Position numbers and translations under genes: made by a program. Positions 46,432 to 57,451 of a stretch of DNA of 64,000 nt are shown here, one piece after another; within the stretch, counting starts at the first letter, position 1, and each line of letters begins with the position of its first letter. The stretch covers positions 1,488,001 to 1,552,000 of the forward strand of contig LR590463.1 in assembly GCA_901472405.1 (NCBI GenBank), read 5' to 3'. A model generated the notes under the pieces. That model was not told the DNA's origin. It worked only from the letters and a program-made list of their open reading frames with translations, and did no database searches. This DNA comes from Serratia rubidaea. GTDB lineage: Bacteria > Pseudomonadota > Gammaproteobacteria > Enterobacterales > Enterobacteriaceae.

Positions 46432-46746
46432 TTATGGCATAACTTCTACATCAATTAAATCAACGCAAGTCTGTGCTATACTATGATTACCGGCTGTATG
46501 CCAATCCCCATTTCTAACACTAATATTACTCAATCCATCAATTGGTAGGCATCGCCAATTGGACGGGGAGCCGGGTACAATACGACCTTGGCTACTGTAT
46601 CCTCCAAATTGATAGAATAAGGCTTGCTCCCTACCATTTTTAGTGCCAATTGCATGTGGACATAATTCACGGACATACCCTTGATAAGTGGCGATTATTT
46701 GCTTTTTATTCAGGATTGCATCTTTAATGATTTCGTACGTAGACAT
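46432..46746 (-). CDS. Small uncharacterised protein, possibly with a WYL-like fold
   Basis: 104 residues, on the minus strand, convergent with the DUF943 array. The pattern KKQIIATYQGYVRELCPHAI, GTKNGREQALFYQFGGYSSQ and NWRCLPIDGLSNISV looks like a small beta-barrel resembling a WYL domain; I give that only as an impression. It ends TCVDLIDVEVMP. No membrane segment or signal. AGGAGTGT precedes the start (complement at 46744-46746). AT-rich, like its neighbours. A defence or regulatory role is possible, but nothing in the sequence proves it. Confidence 0.6.
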   Translation of the reverse strand: MSTYEIIKDAILNKKQIIATYQGYVRELCPHAIGTKNGREQALFYQFGGYSSQGRIVPGSPSNWRCLPIDGLSNISVRNGDWHTAGNHSIAQTCVDLIDVEVMP

Positions 46747-47460
46747 TTACACTCCTTGGTTGAATGTTTTACGTTGAGTCAAAAATGTAACTCTGAATTT
46801 TATTTTTGAAAGTGACTTGCTTGGCAAAATTAGCAACAATAAGCATTAAATGAAATCAATTCATTTGTTATTTTTATTAATTATTAAATTTCATTTTGTT
46901 TGTTTATTATTTTGTCATGCAGTTTTGCGTGTGATAAGTTTTATTTTTCGATTTTTTATTTTAAAATGTCATTCCCAGCGTTAAGATGATTACGGTTTGT
47001 TGCTTGTGAAAAAATTTCTTAATAGCGTGTTTTTAGTTCTTGGTGGTGTATATTATGTTTTTTAATTAATTCAATGCTGATTGAAATGGTGATGATTCAT
47101 TCTTTGATATTTTTGATCATTTCAATAATAAATGAGTATGTGGTGGGGATAGGTTAATACTATCAATGTGACTGGGGTTTTCTGTATGGGGAACGGTTCT
47201 GAAAACTCTTTAATGAATGGTGCGTTACAAGATGAAATGGTCTTTGAAATATGTGCTGATACCAAGATTTCAGTTATTTCTCTAGAAATTTTCAACCTAT
47301 CTCTAATAGCGAATCTCTACTCTATTTCCCCCTTGTGTCGCACGCGCCATCCCGTCTCACTGACCGCTTGTTGTAAAAATGAGCACAACTATGGGCGATC
47401 CCGGCGGCCCGTTGTGGCATAATGCGCGCCAAATCACATTCCCAATTAAGAGCGAGCGTT
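46747..47460. other. 714-base AT-rich stretch between the island and ybiT
   Basis: Very AT-rich up to about 47300, after which composition returns to that of the core genome. An open frame from 47168 to 47422 (84 residues, GTG start) resembles no family I know, and its C-terminal part runs over the ybiT promoter, so it is probably spurious. The extended -10 TGGCATAAT at 47415-47423 is a good candidate for the ybiT promoter. I see no inverted repeats or integrase remnants. Confidence 0.4.
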
Positions 47461-49053
47461 GTGCTAAGTACTAACAACATCACTATGCAGTTCGGCAGTA
47501 AGCCGCTGTTTGAAAACATTTCCGTTAAGTTTGGCGGCGGTAACCGTTACGGTTTGATCGGCGCCAACGGCTGCGGCAAATCCACCTTTATGAAGATCCT
47601 CGGCGGCGATCTGGTGCCGAGCGGCGGCAACGTGGCGCTCGACCCGAACGAGCGTCTGGGTAAGCTGCGTCAGGATCAGTTCGCCTTTGAGCAGTACAGC
47701 GTGCTCGATACCGTGATCATGGGCCACACCGAGCTGTGGGAAGTGAAAGAAGAGCGCGACCGTATCTATGCGCTGCCGGAAATGAGCGAAGAAGACGGCT
47801 ATAAAGTGGCCGATCTGGAAGTTGCCTACGGCGAGATGGACGGCTACAGCGCCGAAGCGCGCGCCGGCGAGCTGCTGCTGGGCGTCGGCATTCCGGTGGA
47901 ACAGCACTACGGCCCGATGAGCGAGATCGCCCCGGGCTGGAAACTGCGCGTGCTGTTGGCGCAGGCGCTGTTCTCCGATCCGGAAATTCTGCTGCTCGAC
48001 GAACCGACCAACAACCTGGATATCGACACCATCCGCTGGCTGGAGCAGGTGCTGAACGAACGTAACAGCACCATGATCATCATTTCGCACGACCGTCACT
48101 TCCTGAACATGGTGTGCACCCATATGGCGGATCTGGACTACGGCGAACTGCGCGTCTACCCGGGCAACTACGACGAATATATGACGGCGGCCACCCAGGC
48201 GCGCGAACGTCTGCTGGCGGACAACGCCAAGAAGAAGGCGCAGATTGCCGAGCTGCAGTCGTTCGTCAGCCGCTTCAGCGCCAACGCCTCCAAGTCCAAG
48301 CAGGCTACTTCGCGTGCGCGCCAGATCGATAAAATTCAGCTGGATGAGGTTAAAGCCTCCAGCCGCCAGAACCCGTTTATCCGCTTTGAGCAGAACAAGA
48401 AGCTGTTCCGCAACGCGCTGGAAGTCGAAGCGCTGAGCAAGGGCTTCGACAACGGTCCGCTGTTCAACAAGCTGAACCTGATGCTGGAAGTCGGCGAGAA
48501 GGTCGCGGTGCTGGGTACCAACGGTATCGGTAAAACCACGCTGCTGAAAACGCTGGTGGGCGATCTGCAGCCGGACAGCGGCAGCGTTAAATGGTCGGAA
48601 AACGCCAAGATCGGTTACTACGCTCAGGATCACGAATATGAGTTCGATGAGACGCTGACGGTATTCGACTGGATGAGCCAGTGGAAACAGGAAAACGAAG
48701 ACGAGCAGGCGGTACGCAGCGTGCTCGGCCGTCTGCTGTTCAGCCAGGATGACATCAAGAAGAAAGTGAAGGTGCTGTCCGGTGGTGAGAAGGGGCGCAT
48801 GCTGTTTGGCAAGCTGATGATGCAGCGTCCTAATATCCTGATTATGGACGAGCCAACCAACCACCTGGATATGGAATCCATCGAATCGCTGAACATGGCG
48901 TTGGAAATGTATGAAGGCACGCTGATCTTCGTTTCCCACGACCGTGAGTTCGTCAGCTCGCTGGCGACGCGCATTCTGGAAATCACCCCGAACAAGGTGA
49001 TCGACTTTACCGGCAACTACGAAGACTATCTGCGTAGCCAGGGTATCGCCTAA
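47461..49053 (+). CDS. ybiT: ABC-F family ATPase YbiT
   Basis: Soluble ABC-F protein with two ATPase domains and no membrane domain; such proteins act on ribosomes. 530 residues from a GTG start at 47461, chosen because the family begins with this short N-terminus ([20 protein letters not shown]). Walker A motifs are GANGCGKST and GTNGIGKTT. Walker [14 protein letters not shown] and [13 protein letters not shown]. The linker between them ([36 protein letters not shown]) is the helical arm of ABC-F proteins. Signatures LSGGEKGRM in domain 2 and GWKLRVLLA in domain 1 are present. Confidence 0.96.
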   Translation: MLSTNNITMQFGSKPLFENISVKFGGGNRYGLIGANGCGKSTFMKILGGDLVPSGGNVALDPNERLGKLRQDQFAFEQYSVLDTVIMGHTELWEVKEERDRIYALPEMSEEDGYKVADLEVAYGEMDGYSAEARAGELLLGVGIPVEQHYGPMSEIAPGWKLRVLLAQALFSDPEILLLDEPTNNLDIDTIRWLEQVLNERNSTMIIISHDRHFLNMVCTHMADLDYGELRVYPGNYDEYMTAATQARERLLADNAKKKAQIAELQSFVSRFSANASKSKQATSRARQIDKIQLDEVKASSRQNPFIRFEQNKKLFRNALEVEALSKGFDNGPLFNKLNLMLEVGEKVAVLGTNGIGKTTLLKTLVGDLQPDSGSVKWSENAKIGYYAQDHEYEFDETLTVFDWMSQWKQENEDEQAVRSVLGRLLFSQDDIKKKVKVLSGGEKGRMLFGKLMMQRPNILIMDEPTNHLDMESIESLNMALEMYEGTLIFVSHDREFVSSLATRILEITPNKVIDFTGNYEDYLRSQGIA

Positions 49054-49070
49054 TCCTCTGACGGATTAAC

Positions 49071-49105
49071 GGCGCGGCGGGCGCAGTATCAGCGTCCGCC
49101 GCGCC
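49071..49105. terminator. Strong hairpin between ybiT and moeB
   Basis: 14-bp stem with one G-U pair (GGCGCGGCGGGCGC with GCGTCCGCCGCGCC, loop AGTATCA) between convergent genes. It has no long T-run but is stable enough to block both transcripts. Confidence 0.7.
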
Positions 49106-49124
49106 GCTTCGTTATTTCCCCGCT

Positions 49125-49886
49125 TTATTCGGCCGCTGCGCCGCACACCTCGCACTGCGGGTTCTTCGGCAGTTTCATTTCGCGGAACTGCATGCTCATG
49201 GCGTCAAACATCAGCAGTTTTCCCACCAGCGGCTGCCCGTAGTGGGCCAGCAGTTTAATCGCCTCCATCGCCTGCAGGCTGCCGACGGTGCCGACCAGCG
49301 GCGCCATCACCCCGGCTTCCACGCAGGTCAGCGCGTTGTCGCCGAACAGCCGGCTCAGGCAGCGGTAGCAGGGTTCGCCCGGCTGGTAGGTAAATACGCT
49401 CAGCTGGCCTTCCATGCGGATAGCCGCGCCGGAAACCAGCGGCGTGCGCTGCGCGTGGCACAGGCGGTTCAGCTGGTCGCGGGTGGTGACATTGTCGGTG
49501 CAGTCCAGCACCACGTCGCAGGCGGCGATCAGCGCCGCCATCTGCTGATCGTCCAACTGCCGATCCACGGTGTCGATCGTCACGTGCGGGTTGATCTCCG
49601 CCAGCGTTTGCCGGGCGGAGGCCACCTTGCTCATGCCGATGCGCCGATCGCTGTGCAGGATCTGGCGCTGCAGGTTGGAGAGCGCCACGCTGTCGAAATC
49701 CACCAGCGTCAGCCGGCCGACGCCGGCGGCGGCCAGATAGGGCGCCGCCGCGCAGCCTAGCCCGCCCAGGCCGACGATCAGCGCGTGGGAGGCTTTCAGC
49801 CGCTCCTGCCCGTCGAAGTCGAAACCGCGCAGGACGATCTGGCGGTTGTAGCGCAGGGTTTCGGCATCGGTTAATTCCGGCAGCAT
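49125..49886 (-). CDS. moeB: Molybdopterin-synthase adenylyltransferase MoeB
   Basis: Activates the C-terminal glycine of MoaD by adenylation so that sulfur can be added for molybdopterin synthesis. 253 residues, intact. ATP-binding motif ALIVGLGGLGCAAAPYLAAA, the DFD and RQIL blocks (LTLVDFDSVALSNLQRQIL), and VLDCTDNVTTRDQLN are typical. Two CxxC pairs (PCYRCLSR and CEVCGAAAE) bind the structural zinc. The start ATG at 49884-49886 lies two bases after the moeA stop, so moeA and moeB are co-transcribed. Confidence 0.96.
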   Translation of the reverse strand: MLPELTDAETLRYNRQIVLRGFDFDGQERLKASHALIVGLGGLGCAAAPYLAAAGVGRLTLVDFDSVALSNLQRQILHSDRRIGMSKVASARQTLAEINPHVTIDTVDRQLDDQQMAALIAACDVVLDCTDNVTTRDQLNRLCHAQRTPLVSGAAIRMEGQLSVFTYQPGEPCYRCLSRLFGDNALTCVEAGVMAPLVGTVGSLQAMEAIKLLAHYGQPLVGKLLMFDAMSMQFREMKLPKNPQCEVCGAAAE

Positions 49887-49888
49887 GA

Positions 49889-51126
49889 TCAGCTCCTCAG
49901 CAGCGCATTAAACGGCTCGATCTCCACCATCTCGCCGGCGGCGACGGAACCGCGCTCACGCTCCAGCACGATAAAGCAGTTGCCCTGGCTAAAGGAGCTG
50001 AATACGTGCGAGCCCTGATGGCCGGTGGTGCTGACTTCCAGTTCACCCTGCGCGTTGCTGGCGAACAGGCCGCGCTGAAAGTCGAGGCGGCCCGGGGATT
50101 TTTTCAGCGGCGTCAGCGCACGGGCGCGCAGGCGCGGCGGCAGGCGCCATTCGCTGTGGCCGGCCAGTTTGGCCAGCAGCGGCTGCACCAGCTGATAGAA
50201 GGTCAGCGCCGCGGAAACCGGATTGCCCGGCAGGCCGCAGAACCAGGCGTTATGCAATTTACCGAAGGCGAACGGTTTGCCCGGCTTGATCGCCAGCTTC
50301 CAGAAGCCGACTTCGCCCAGCTCATCGAGCATCTGTTTGGTGTAATCGGCCTCGCCGACGGAGACGCCGCCGCTGCTGATCACCACGTCGGCCTCGCTGT
50401 CGGCCCGGTTGAAGGCGGCGCGCAACGCCGCCTGATCGTCGCGGATAATGCCGAGGTCGAGCACGTCACAGCCCAGCTGCTCCAGCATCAGACGCACCGC
50501 AAAACGGTTGGTGTCGTAAATCTGGCCGTCCTGCAGCGGCTGGCCGACCGGCTGCAGCTCGTCGCCGGTGGAGAACACCGCCACCTTCAGTTTGCGCATC
50601 ACGCGCAGTTCGGCAATGCCCAGCGAGGCCAGCAGCGGCAGCTGCGCGGCGCCCAGCTTCACCCCGGCGGGCAGCACGCTGGCGCCCTGACGGATATCTT
50701 CGCCCGCCAGGCGGATATTCTGCCCGGCGTGCACCACGGCGTTGAAACGCACGCCGTCATCGGTCACTTCCGCCTGCTCCTGCATAATCACCGCTTCAGC
50801 GCCGGCGGGCACCGGCGCGCCGGTCATAATGCGTACGCAGCTATGGGCGGGCCACTCGTCATTAAAGGGGCGCCGGCGAACGCCTTGCCGGCAACCGGCA
50901 GCGGCGCGTTGGCGTTGAGGTCGGCCAGGCGCACCGCATAGCCGTCCATCGCCGAATTGGCGAACGGCGGCACGTTGAGCGGCGAGATCACCGGCGTGGC
51001 GGTAATGCGCCCGGCGGCGTCGGTCAGCGCGACGGCTTCGGTGTCGTCGAGCGGCGTGACCCGGCTGAGCATGTTGTCCAGCGCCTGTTCAAGGGAAATC
51101 AGATCGGCAGTATGGCAATGGTCCAT
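49889..51126 (-). CDS. moeA: Molybdopterin molybdenumtransferase MoeA, frameshifted here
   Basis: Inserts molybdate into adenylylated molybdopterin to give the active cofactor. The start is the ATG at 51124-51126 ([20 protein letters not shown]). The first domain ([20 protein letters not shown]) is followed by a frame break at 50864-50866, where one A is missing from AAAA. Adding it gives [20 protein letters not shown] and then [19 protein letters not shown]. The MoCF domain has [25 protein letters not shown] and [16 protein letters not shown], and [10 protein letters not shown] and [20 protein letters not shown] close the protein. Corrected length is about 412 residues, as in E. coli. Confidence 0.94.
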
Positions 51127-51239
51127 AAAAAAGAACTCCATAATCAGAAGGCGCGAAAAATTCGGCGAAGTGGGTCTATTATGGCAGATAACCCCTGACG
51201 GGAGAATGACCCGGCGGGTCACGCGTGGAGGAGCAAAAA

Positions 51240-51775
51240 ATGCATAAGCAGGTGATAGATTTCTGGTTCGACGAGATAGACCCGGTGATGTGGTTCCGCA
51301 AGGACGATGACTTCGATCGCCAGCTGCACCAGCGATTTGCCGCGCTGTGGCATGCGGCGGCGGCGGGGAGCTGGCCGCCTGGCGTGACGATATCGAAGGC
51401 CGGCTGGCGGAGGTGATCGTGCTCGATCAGTTCAGCCGTAACCTGTTCCGCGGCACGCCGCGCTCGTTTTCCTGCGACGGTATGGCGCTGATTCTGGCGC
51501 AGGAGGCGATACGCAGCGGCGAGTGCGAACGGTTGACGCCGGTGCAGCGCGGCTTTCTCTATTTGCCGTTTATGCATTCAGAATCGCCGCTGATTCATCA
51601 GCAGGCGCTGGCGCTGTACCGTGAGCTCAATAATCCCGAGCAGCTGGATTATGAACTGCGGCACAAGGCGATTATCGACCGCTTTGGCCGTTATCCGCAC
51701 CGCAATGCTATTTTAGGCCGCCGCAGCACGGCGGAAGAAGAGGAATTCCTGCGTCAGCCCGGCTCGTCATTTTAA
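51240..51775 (+). CDS. DUF924 family protein, frameshifted here
   Basis: About 178 residues, all-helical TPR-like family of unknown biochemical role. The start is the ATG at 51240 behind [25 protein letters not shown] is the family N-terminus. A missing G at 51363-51366 breaks the frame after WHAAAA; adding it gives [20 protein letters not shown], then the conserved [15 protein letters not shown] and [34 protein letters not shown] and the E-rich end EEEEFL are also typical. It is divergent from moeA across 113 bases. Confidence 0.83.
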
Positions 51776-52070
51776 CGGGGCGACGCGTTAGCAAACCTGC
51801 CTTGCCCCGCCTGGCAAACAGCATGCCGTCAGGCGGGCGCATGGCCGATAGCCTCCCCACGCCGCACATGACATCATTCTGATTAATTAACCCGCTGTTT
51901 TTATTCCATAAAAAAATATTTATGTGCAAAAGAATCTAATAAAAAGTTAGGCGGCCCGCCTTGGGGATGAAAGGCTTTACATCATCCGCTGCGCTAAATA
52001 TAGTCAAAAAAGAATAATAATCGTCCCGTCATATCAATGGGATCGGAGCGTTAAGACAGGGTGACAGGCC
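51776..52070. other. 295-base gap between the DUF924 gene and iaaA
   Basis: It holds a hairpin (CCCGCCTG with CAGGCGGG, 16-base loop, 51806-51837), perhaps a terminator remnant of the DUF924 gene, and then an AT-rich segment that must contain the promoter of iaaA-gsiABCD. I see no gene. Confidence 0.45.
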
Positions 52071-53029
52071 ATGAGCAAACCAGTGATTGCCATTCACGGC
52101 GGCGCGGGCGCAATCAGCCGTGCGGCAATGAATGCGGAGAAAGAGCAACAGTATATTCAGGCATTATCGTCCGTGGTGGAGGCCGGGCAGGCGGTGCTGG
52201 CCGGCGGCGGCAGCGCGCTGGACGCGGTGACCGAGGCGGTCAGGCTGCTGGAAGAGTGCCCGTTGTTCAACGCCGGCAAGGGCGCGGTGTTCACCCATCA
52301 GGGCACCCATGAGCTGGACGCCTGCGTGATGGACGGCCGCGGCTGCGACGCCGGGGCGGTTGCCGGCGTCAGCCGGGTGCGCAACCCGGTGCTGGCGGCG
52401 CGCGCGGTGCTGGAGCGGAGTCCGCACGTGATGTTTGCCTGCGAGGGGGCGGAAAAGTTCGCCGCTGCGCACGTCTGGAAATGGTGGAACCGGATTTCTT
52501 TTTTACCCAGGAACGCTTCGATCAACTGCACCGCGCCCAGGCGGAGCACGGACGGGTGCTGCTCGATCATGACGGCGCGGCGGCGCTGCATGACGATCCT
52601 ATCGATCCCGATCGCAAATTCGGCACCGTTGGCGCGGTGGCGTTGGACGCCGCCGGCAATCTGGCGGCGGCCACCTCGACCGGCGGCATGACCAACAAAC
52701 AGGCGGGGCGTATCGGCGATACGCCGATCGTCGGCGCCGGCTGTTACGCCAACAATGCGACGGTGGCGGTCTCCACCACCGGCACCGGCGAAACCTTTAT
52801 GCGCGGCGTGTCGGCCTATGACGTTTCCGCCCTGATGGAGTACGCCGGCCTCAGCCTGCAGCAGGCAACTGACAAAGTGGTGATGGAGAAACTGCTGCAG
52901 CTGGGCGGCAGCGGCGGCCTGATCGCCGTCGATCGCCACGGCAATATCGCGCTGCCGTTCAACAGCGAAGGCATGTACCGCGGTTTTGGCTACGTCGGCG
53001 ATGCGCCCTCGGTGGGCATCTACCGTTAA
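52071..53029 (+). CDS. iaaA: Isoaspartyl peptidase/L-asparaginase IaaA, frameshifted here
   Basis: N-terminal-nucleophile hydrolase that cuts isoaspartyl dipeptides and L-asparagine; the precursor cleaves itself before a threonine. After the start MSKPVIAIHGGAGAISRAAM and NAGKGAVFTHQGTHELDA (first subunit), a missing C at 52465 breaks the frame. Adding it gives EKFAACARLEMVEPDFFFTQ. The catalytic threonine is the second T in AAATSTGGMTNKQAGRIGD. GAGCYANNATVAVSTTGTGE is the substrate block. Corrected length is about 319 residues. It is the first gene of the gsi operon, 15 bases before gsiA. Confidence 0.93.
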
Positions 53030-53044
53030 CCGGCCGGGGGCTGC

Positions 53045-54922
53045 ATGAGCGAAAACATTCTTGAACCGGCGTCGGCCGGCAGTCTGGTTCTGCCGCCGCA
53101 GCGGGTGCTGGCGGTGCGCGACCTTCGCGTGCGCTTTCACAGCGAAGACGCGGTGGTTGACGCGGTGCGCGGCGTCAGCTTTGACGTCGACCGCGGTGAA
53201 ACTCTGGCGGTGGTCGGTGAATCCGGCTCCGGCAAGTCAGTCACCTCGCTGGCGCTGATGCGGCTGGTGGAGCAGGGCGGCGGGCAAATCGTCGGCGGCA
53301 GCATGATGCTGCGTCGCCGCAGCGGCGAGGTGGTGGATCTGGCGGCCGCACGGTCGCGTACGCTGCGCACCCTGCGCGGCGCCGATATGGCGATGATTTT
53401 CCAGGAGCCGATGACCTCGCTGAATCCGGTATTTCCGGTGGGCGAGCAGATCGCCGAAGCGCTGCGCCTGCATCAGGGCATGGATCAGCGCAGCGCGCGG
53501 CAGGAAGCGCTGCGCATGCTGGATCTGGTGCGCATTCCCGAAGCGAAAAACGTGCTCGGTCGCTATCCGCACCAGCTGTCCGGCGGCATGCGTCAGCGGG
53601 TGATGATCGCCATGGCGCTGTCGTGCAAGCCGGCGCTGCTGATCGCCGATGAGCCGACCACCGCGCTGGACGTCACCATTCAGGCGCAGATCCTGCAGCT
53701 GATCCGTCTGCTGCAGCAGGAGATGCAGATGGGGGTGATATTTATCACCCACGATATGGGCGTGGTGGCGGAAATGGCCGACCGCGTGCTGGTGATGCGC
53801 CAGGGCGAAGCGGTGGAGCAAAACGCGGTGCGGCCGCTGTTCAGCGCGCCGCAGCAGCCCTATACCCGGGCGCTGCTGGCGGCGGTGCCGAAGCTCGGCG
53901 CGATGGCCGGGCGCGACCTGCCGGCCAAATTTCCCTGCCGGGCGAGGCGGACAGCGATGCGGCGCAGGACAGCGTGCCGCCGGGGAGCGCGCCGATTCTG
54001 CAGGTGCAGAATCTGGTCACGCGCTTCGATCTGCGCAGCGGCCTGCTGAACCGGGTTACGCGGCGGGTGCATGCGGTGGAGAACGTCAGCTTCGATCTCC
54101 ACCCCGGGGAAACGCTGGGGCTGGTGGGGGAGTCCGGCTGCGGCAAATCCACCACCGGCCGCTCGCTGCTGCGCCTGGTGGAGAGCCAGCGCGGCACCAT
54201 CACCTTTGACGGGCAGAGCGTCAATCAGCTGAAAGGCGCGGCGCTGCAGCACCTGCGGCGCGATATCCAGTTTATTTTTCAGGATCCGTACGCCTCGCTG
54301 GATCCGCGCCTGACGGTGGGCTTTTCCATTATGGAGCCGCTGCTGGTGCATAACATCGCCCGCGGCGAGCAGGCGCAGCAGCGGGTGGCCTGGCTGCTGG
54401 AGCGGGTGGGGCTGCGGCCGGAGCACGCGCAGCGCTATCCGCATGAGTTCTCCGGCGGCCAGCGCCAGCGTATCTGCATTGCGCGCGCGCTGGCGCTGAA
54501 CCCGGAAGGTGGTGATCGCCGATGAAGCGGTGTCGGCGCTGGACGTCTCCATTCAGGCGCAGATCGTCAATCTGCTGCTCGATCTGCAGCGCGAGTTCGG
54601 CATCGCCTTTCTGTTTATTTCCCACGATATGGCGGTGGTGGAGCGCATCTGCCACCGCGTGGCGGTGATGTACCTCGGCCAGATTGTTGAAATCGGCCCG
54701 CGGCGGGCGGTGTTCGCCAACCCGCAGCATGCCTATACCCGTAAACTGATGGCGGCGGTGCCGGTGGCCGACCCGCGTCATGTGCAACATCGCCAACCGC
54801 TGTTGGCGGACGATATTCCCAGCCCGATCCGCGCGCTGGGGGATGAACCCGTTACCGCACCGCTGGTGGAAGTTGGCCCGGGACACTTTGTCGCGCGCCA
54901 CCCGATTGCCGGTGCCTATTAG
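53045..54922 (+). CDS. gsiA: Glutathione import ATP-binding protein GsiA, two frameshifts here
   Basis: Double ABC ATPase powering the glutathione importer GsiABCD. Domain 1: Walker [10 protein letters not shown], signature [10 protein letters not shown], Walker [14 protein letters not shown]. Domain 2: Walker [14 protein letters not shown], signature [10 protein letters not shown], Walker [14 protein letters not shown]. The two domains are in different frames. A missing C at 53933-53935 falls in the linker (correct: [17 protein letters not shown]). An extra G at 54504-54505 falls just before the second Walker B (correct: [17 protein letters not shown]). Corrected length is about 625 residues, as expected. 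Confidence 0.94.
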
Positions 54923-54941
54923 CTCCCAGGAGAAAAGCGAC

Positions 54942-56475
54942 ATGACTCAGAAACGTAGTGTATTGGCCGTTGCCGTGCTGCTGGCCGCGGTCGGCAGCAG
55001 CCCGGCGTGGGCGGCGAAGGACGCGGTGATCGCCGTGGCGTCCAACTTCACCTCGCTCGACCCTTACGACGCCAACGATACGCTGTCGCAGGCGGTGGCG
55101 AAGTCGTTCTATCAGGGGCTGTTCGGCTTTGATAAGGATATGAAGCTGGTCAACGTGCTGGCGGACGGCTATCAGGTCAGCGACGACGGCCTGAGCTACA
55201 CCATCAAGCTGCATCCGGGGGGTGAAGTTCCACGACGGCAGCGACTTTAATGCCGAGGCGGTGAAGGTGAACCTGGATCGCGCCAGCAACCCGGACAGCC
55301 ACCTGAAACGCTACAACCTGTTCAAAATGATCGACAAGACCGAAGTGGTCGATCCGCTGACGGTGAAGATCGTGCTGAAGACGCCGTTCTCGGCGTTTAT
55401 CAACAACCTGGCGCACCCGGCGGCGGCGATGATCTCGCCGGCGGCGCTGAAGCAGTACGGCAAACAGATCGGCTTCCATCCGGTGGGCACCGGCCCGTAC
55501 CAGTTTGAAACCTGGAACCAGACCGACTTCGTCAAGGTGAAGAAATTCGCCGGCTACTGGAAGGCGGGGCAGCCAAAGCTGGACAGCATCACCTGGCGTC
55601 CGGTGGTGGACAACAACACCCGCGCGGCGATGCTGCAAACCGGCGAGGCCGACTTCGCGTTCCCGATCCCGTATGAGCAGGCCAAGGTGCTGGAGAAAAA
55701 CGCCAAGCTGAATCTGGTGGTCGCACCGTCGATCCAGCAGCGTTATATCAGCATGAACGTGACGCAAAAGCCGTTCGATAACCCGAAGGTGCGTCAGGCG
55801 CTGAACTATGCCATCAACAAAGAGGCGCTGATCAAGGTGGCCTTTGCCGGCTATGCCGCGCCGGCGCAGGGGCCGCTGCCGCCGACCATCGATTTTGCCG
55901 CCCGCTACCAGCCGTGGCCGTATGATCCGGCCAAGGCGCGCGAACTGCTGAAGGAGGCCGGCTATCCGAACGGCTTCAGCACCACGCTGTGGTCGTCCCA
56001 TAACCACAGCACCGCGCAGAAGGTGCTGCAGTTTACCCAGCAGCAGCTGGCGCAGGTGGGGGTGAAGGTCAAGGTCACCGCGATGGACGCCGGCCAGCGC
56101 GCGGCGCAGGTGGAAAGCGTCGGCGTGAAGGACACCGGCGTGCGGATGTTCTATACCGGCTGGTCGGCCTCCACCGGCGAAGCGGACTGGGCGCTGTCGC
56201 CGCTGTTCGCCAGCCAGGCGGCGCCGCCGAAGCAGTTCAACACCGCGTTTTACAGCAATCCGCAGGTGGACAAAGACCTGAGCGATGCGCTGGCGACCAC
56301 CGACCGCAGCAAGAAGCAGGCGCTGTACAAAGACGCGCAGGACCATATCTGGGCCGATGCGCCGTGGATTTTCCTGGCGACCGAGCGCCTGCTGTCGGCC
56401 GGCAGCAAGCAGCTGAGCGGGTTCTACGTGATGCCGGACACCTCGTTCAGCTTTGACGACGCCGACCTGAAATAA
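54942..56475 (+). CDS. gsiB: Glutathione-binding periplasmic protein GsiB, frameshifted here
   Basis: Periplasmic solute-binding protein (SBP_bac_5) of the glutathione importer, about 510 residues. The start is the ATG at 54942 behind CCAGGAGAAAA. Signal peptide [20 protein letters not shown] ends at AWAAK. One extra G in the six-G run at 55217-55222 breaks the frame after IKLHPG; removing it gives [20 protein letters not shown], the family signature. [32 protein letters not shown] and [16 protein letters not shown] follow. It sits between gsiA and gsiC, as in E. coli. Confidence 0.94.
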
Positions 56476-56521
56476 GCGCGCGGCGCAGGGGAGACGCTGC
56501 CCCTGCGCCCTGGAATCTGTG

Positions 56522-57442
56522 ATGCTGAATTATTTTATTAAACGACTGTTGGGGCTGATCCCGACGCTGCTGATCGTCGCGGTGCTGGTGTTTCTGTTCG
56601 TGCACCTGCTGCCGGGGGATCCGGCGCGGCTGGCGGCCGGGCCGGACGCCGACGAGGCGGTGGTGCAGCTGGTGCGCCAGGAGCTGGGGCTGGACCGGCC
56701 GTTGCCGCAGCAGTTCGCGCACTTTTTTATCAACGCGCTGCAGGGCGACTTCGGCCATTCGATGGTGTCGAAACGGCCGGTGAGTGAGGAGATCGCCACG
56801 CGCTTTATGCCGACCTTCTGGCTGACCGTCGCCAGCATGGCGTGGGCGGTGATTTTCGGCATGGCGGTTGGCGTGGTGTCCGCCGTCTGGCGCAACCGCT
56901 GGCCGGATCGTCTGGGCATGACGCTGGCGGTGTCCGGCATTTCGTTTCCGGCGTTTGCGCTCGGCATGCTGCTGATGCAGGTCTTTTCCGTCGATCTGGG
57001 CTGGCTGCCGACGGTGGGCGCCGACAGCTGGCGGCACTATATTCTGCCGTCGCTGACGCTGGGGGCGGCGGTAGCCGCGGTGATGGCGCGCTTTACCCGC
57101 GCCTCGTTCGTCGAGGTGATGCAGGAAGACTATATGCGCACCGCGCGCGCCAAAGGGGTGCGCGAAACCCGCGTGGTGATCAAACACGGGCTGCGCAACG
57201 CGATGATCCCGGTGGTGACCATGATGGGGCTGCAGTTTGGCTTTCTGCTGGGCGGTTCGATCGTGGTGGAGAAGGTGTTCAACTGGCCCGGCCTGGGACG
57301 GCTGCTGGTGGATTCGGTGGAGATGCGCGACTACCCGGTGATTCAGGCCGAGGTGCTGCTGTTCTCGCTGGAGTTTATTTTGATTAACCTGTTGGTGGAT
57401 ATGCTGTATGCGGCGATTAACCCGGCGATACGTTACCAGTGA
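56522..57442 (+). CDS. gsiC: Glutathione transport permease GsiC
   Basis: Inner-membrane permease of GsiABCD, 306 residues as in E. coli. The start is the ATG at 56522 ([20 protein letters not shown]); an overlapping GTG three bases upstream is rejected. Six hydrophobic helices can be seen. The cytoplasmic EAA loop that contacts the ATPase lies at about 205-225 ([28 protein letters not shown]). [11 protein letters not shown] near the N-terminus is typical of DppB/OppB-like permeases. GsiD follows after nine bases. Confidence 0.95.
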   Translation: MLNYFIKRLLGLIPTLLIVAVLVFLFVHLLPGDPARLAAGPDADEAVVQLVRQELGLDRPLPQQFAHFFINALQGDFGHSMVSKRPVSEEIATRFMPTFWLTVASMAWAVIFGMAVGVVSAVWRNRWPDRLGMTLAVSGISFPAFALGMLLMQVFSVDLGWLPTVGADSWRHYILPSLTLGAAVAAVMARFTRASFVEVMQEDYMRTARAKGVRETRVVIKHGLRNAMIPVVTMMGLQFGFLLGGSIVVEKVFNWPGLGRLLVDSVEMRDYPVIQAEVLLFSLEFILINLLVDMLYAAINPAIRYQ

Positions 57443-57451
57443 GGAGACGGC

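Noticed and set aside
47168..47422. An 84-residue open frame before ybiT
   Set aside because: GTG start without an RBS, no recognisable motif, AT-rich first half and an end that runs over the likely ybiT promoter.
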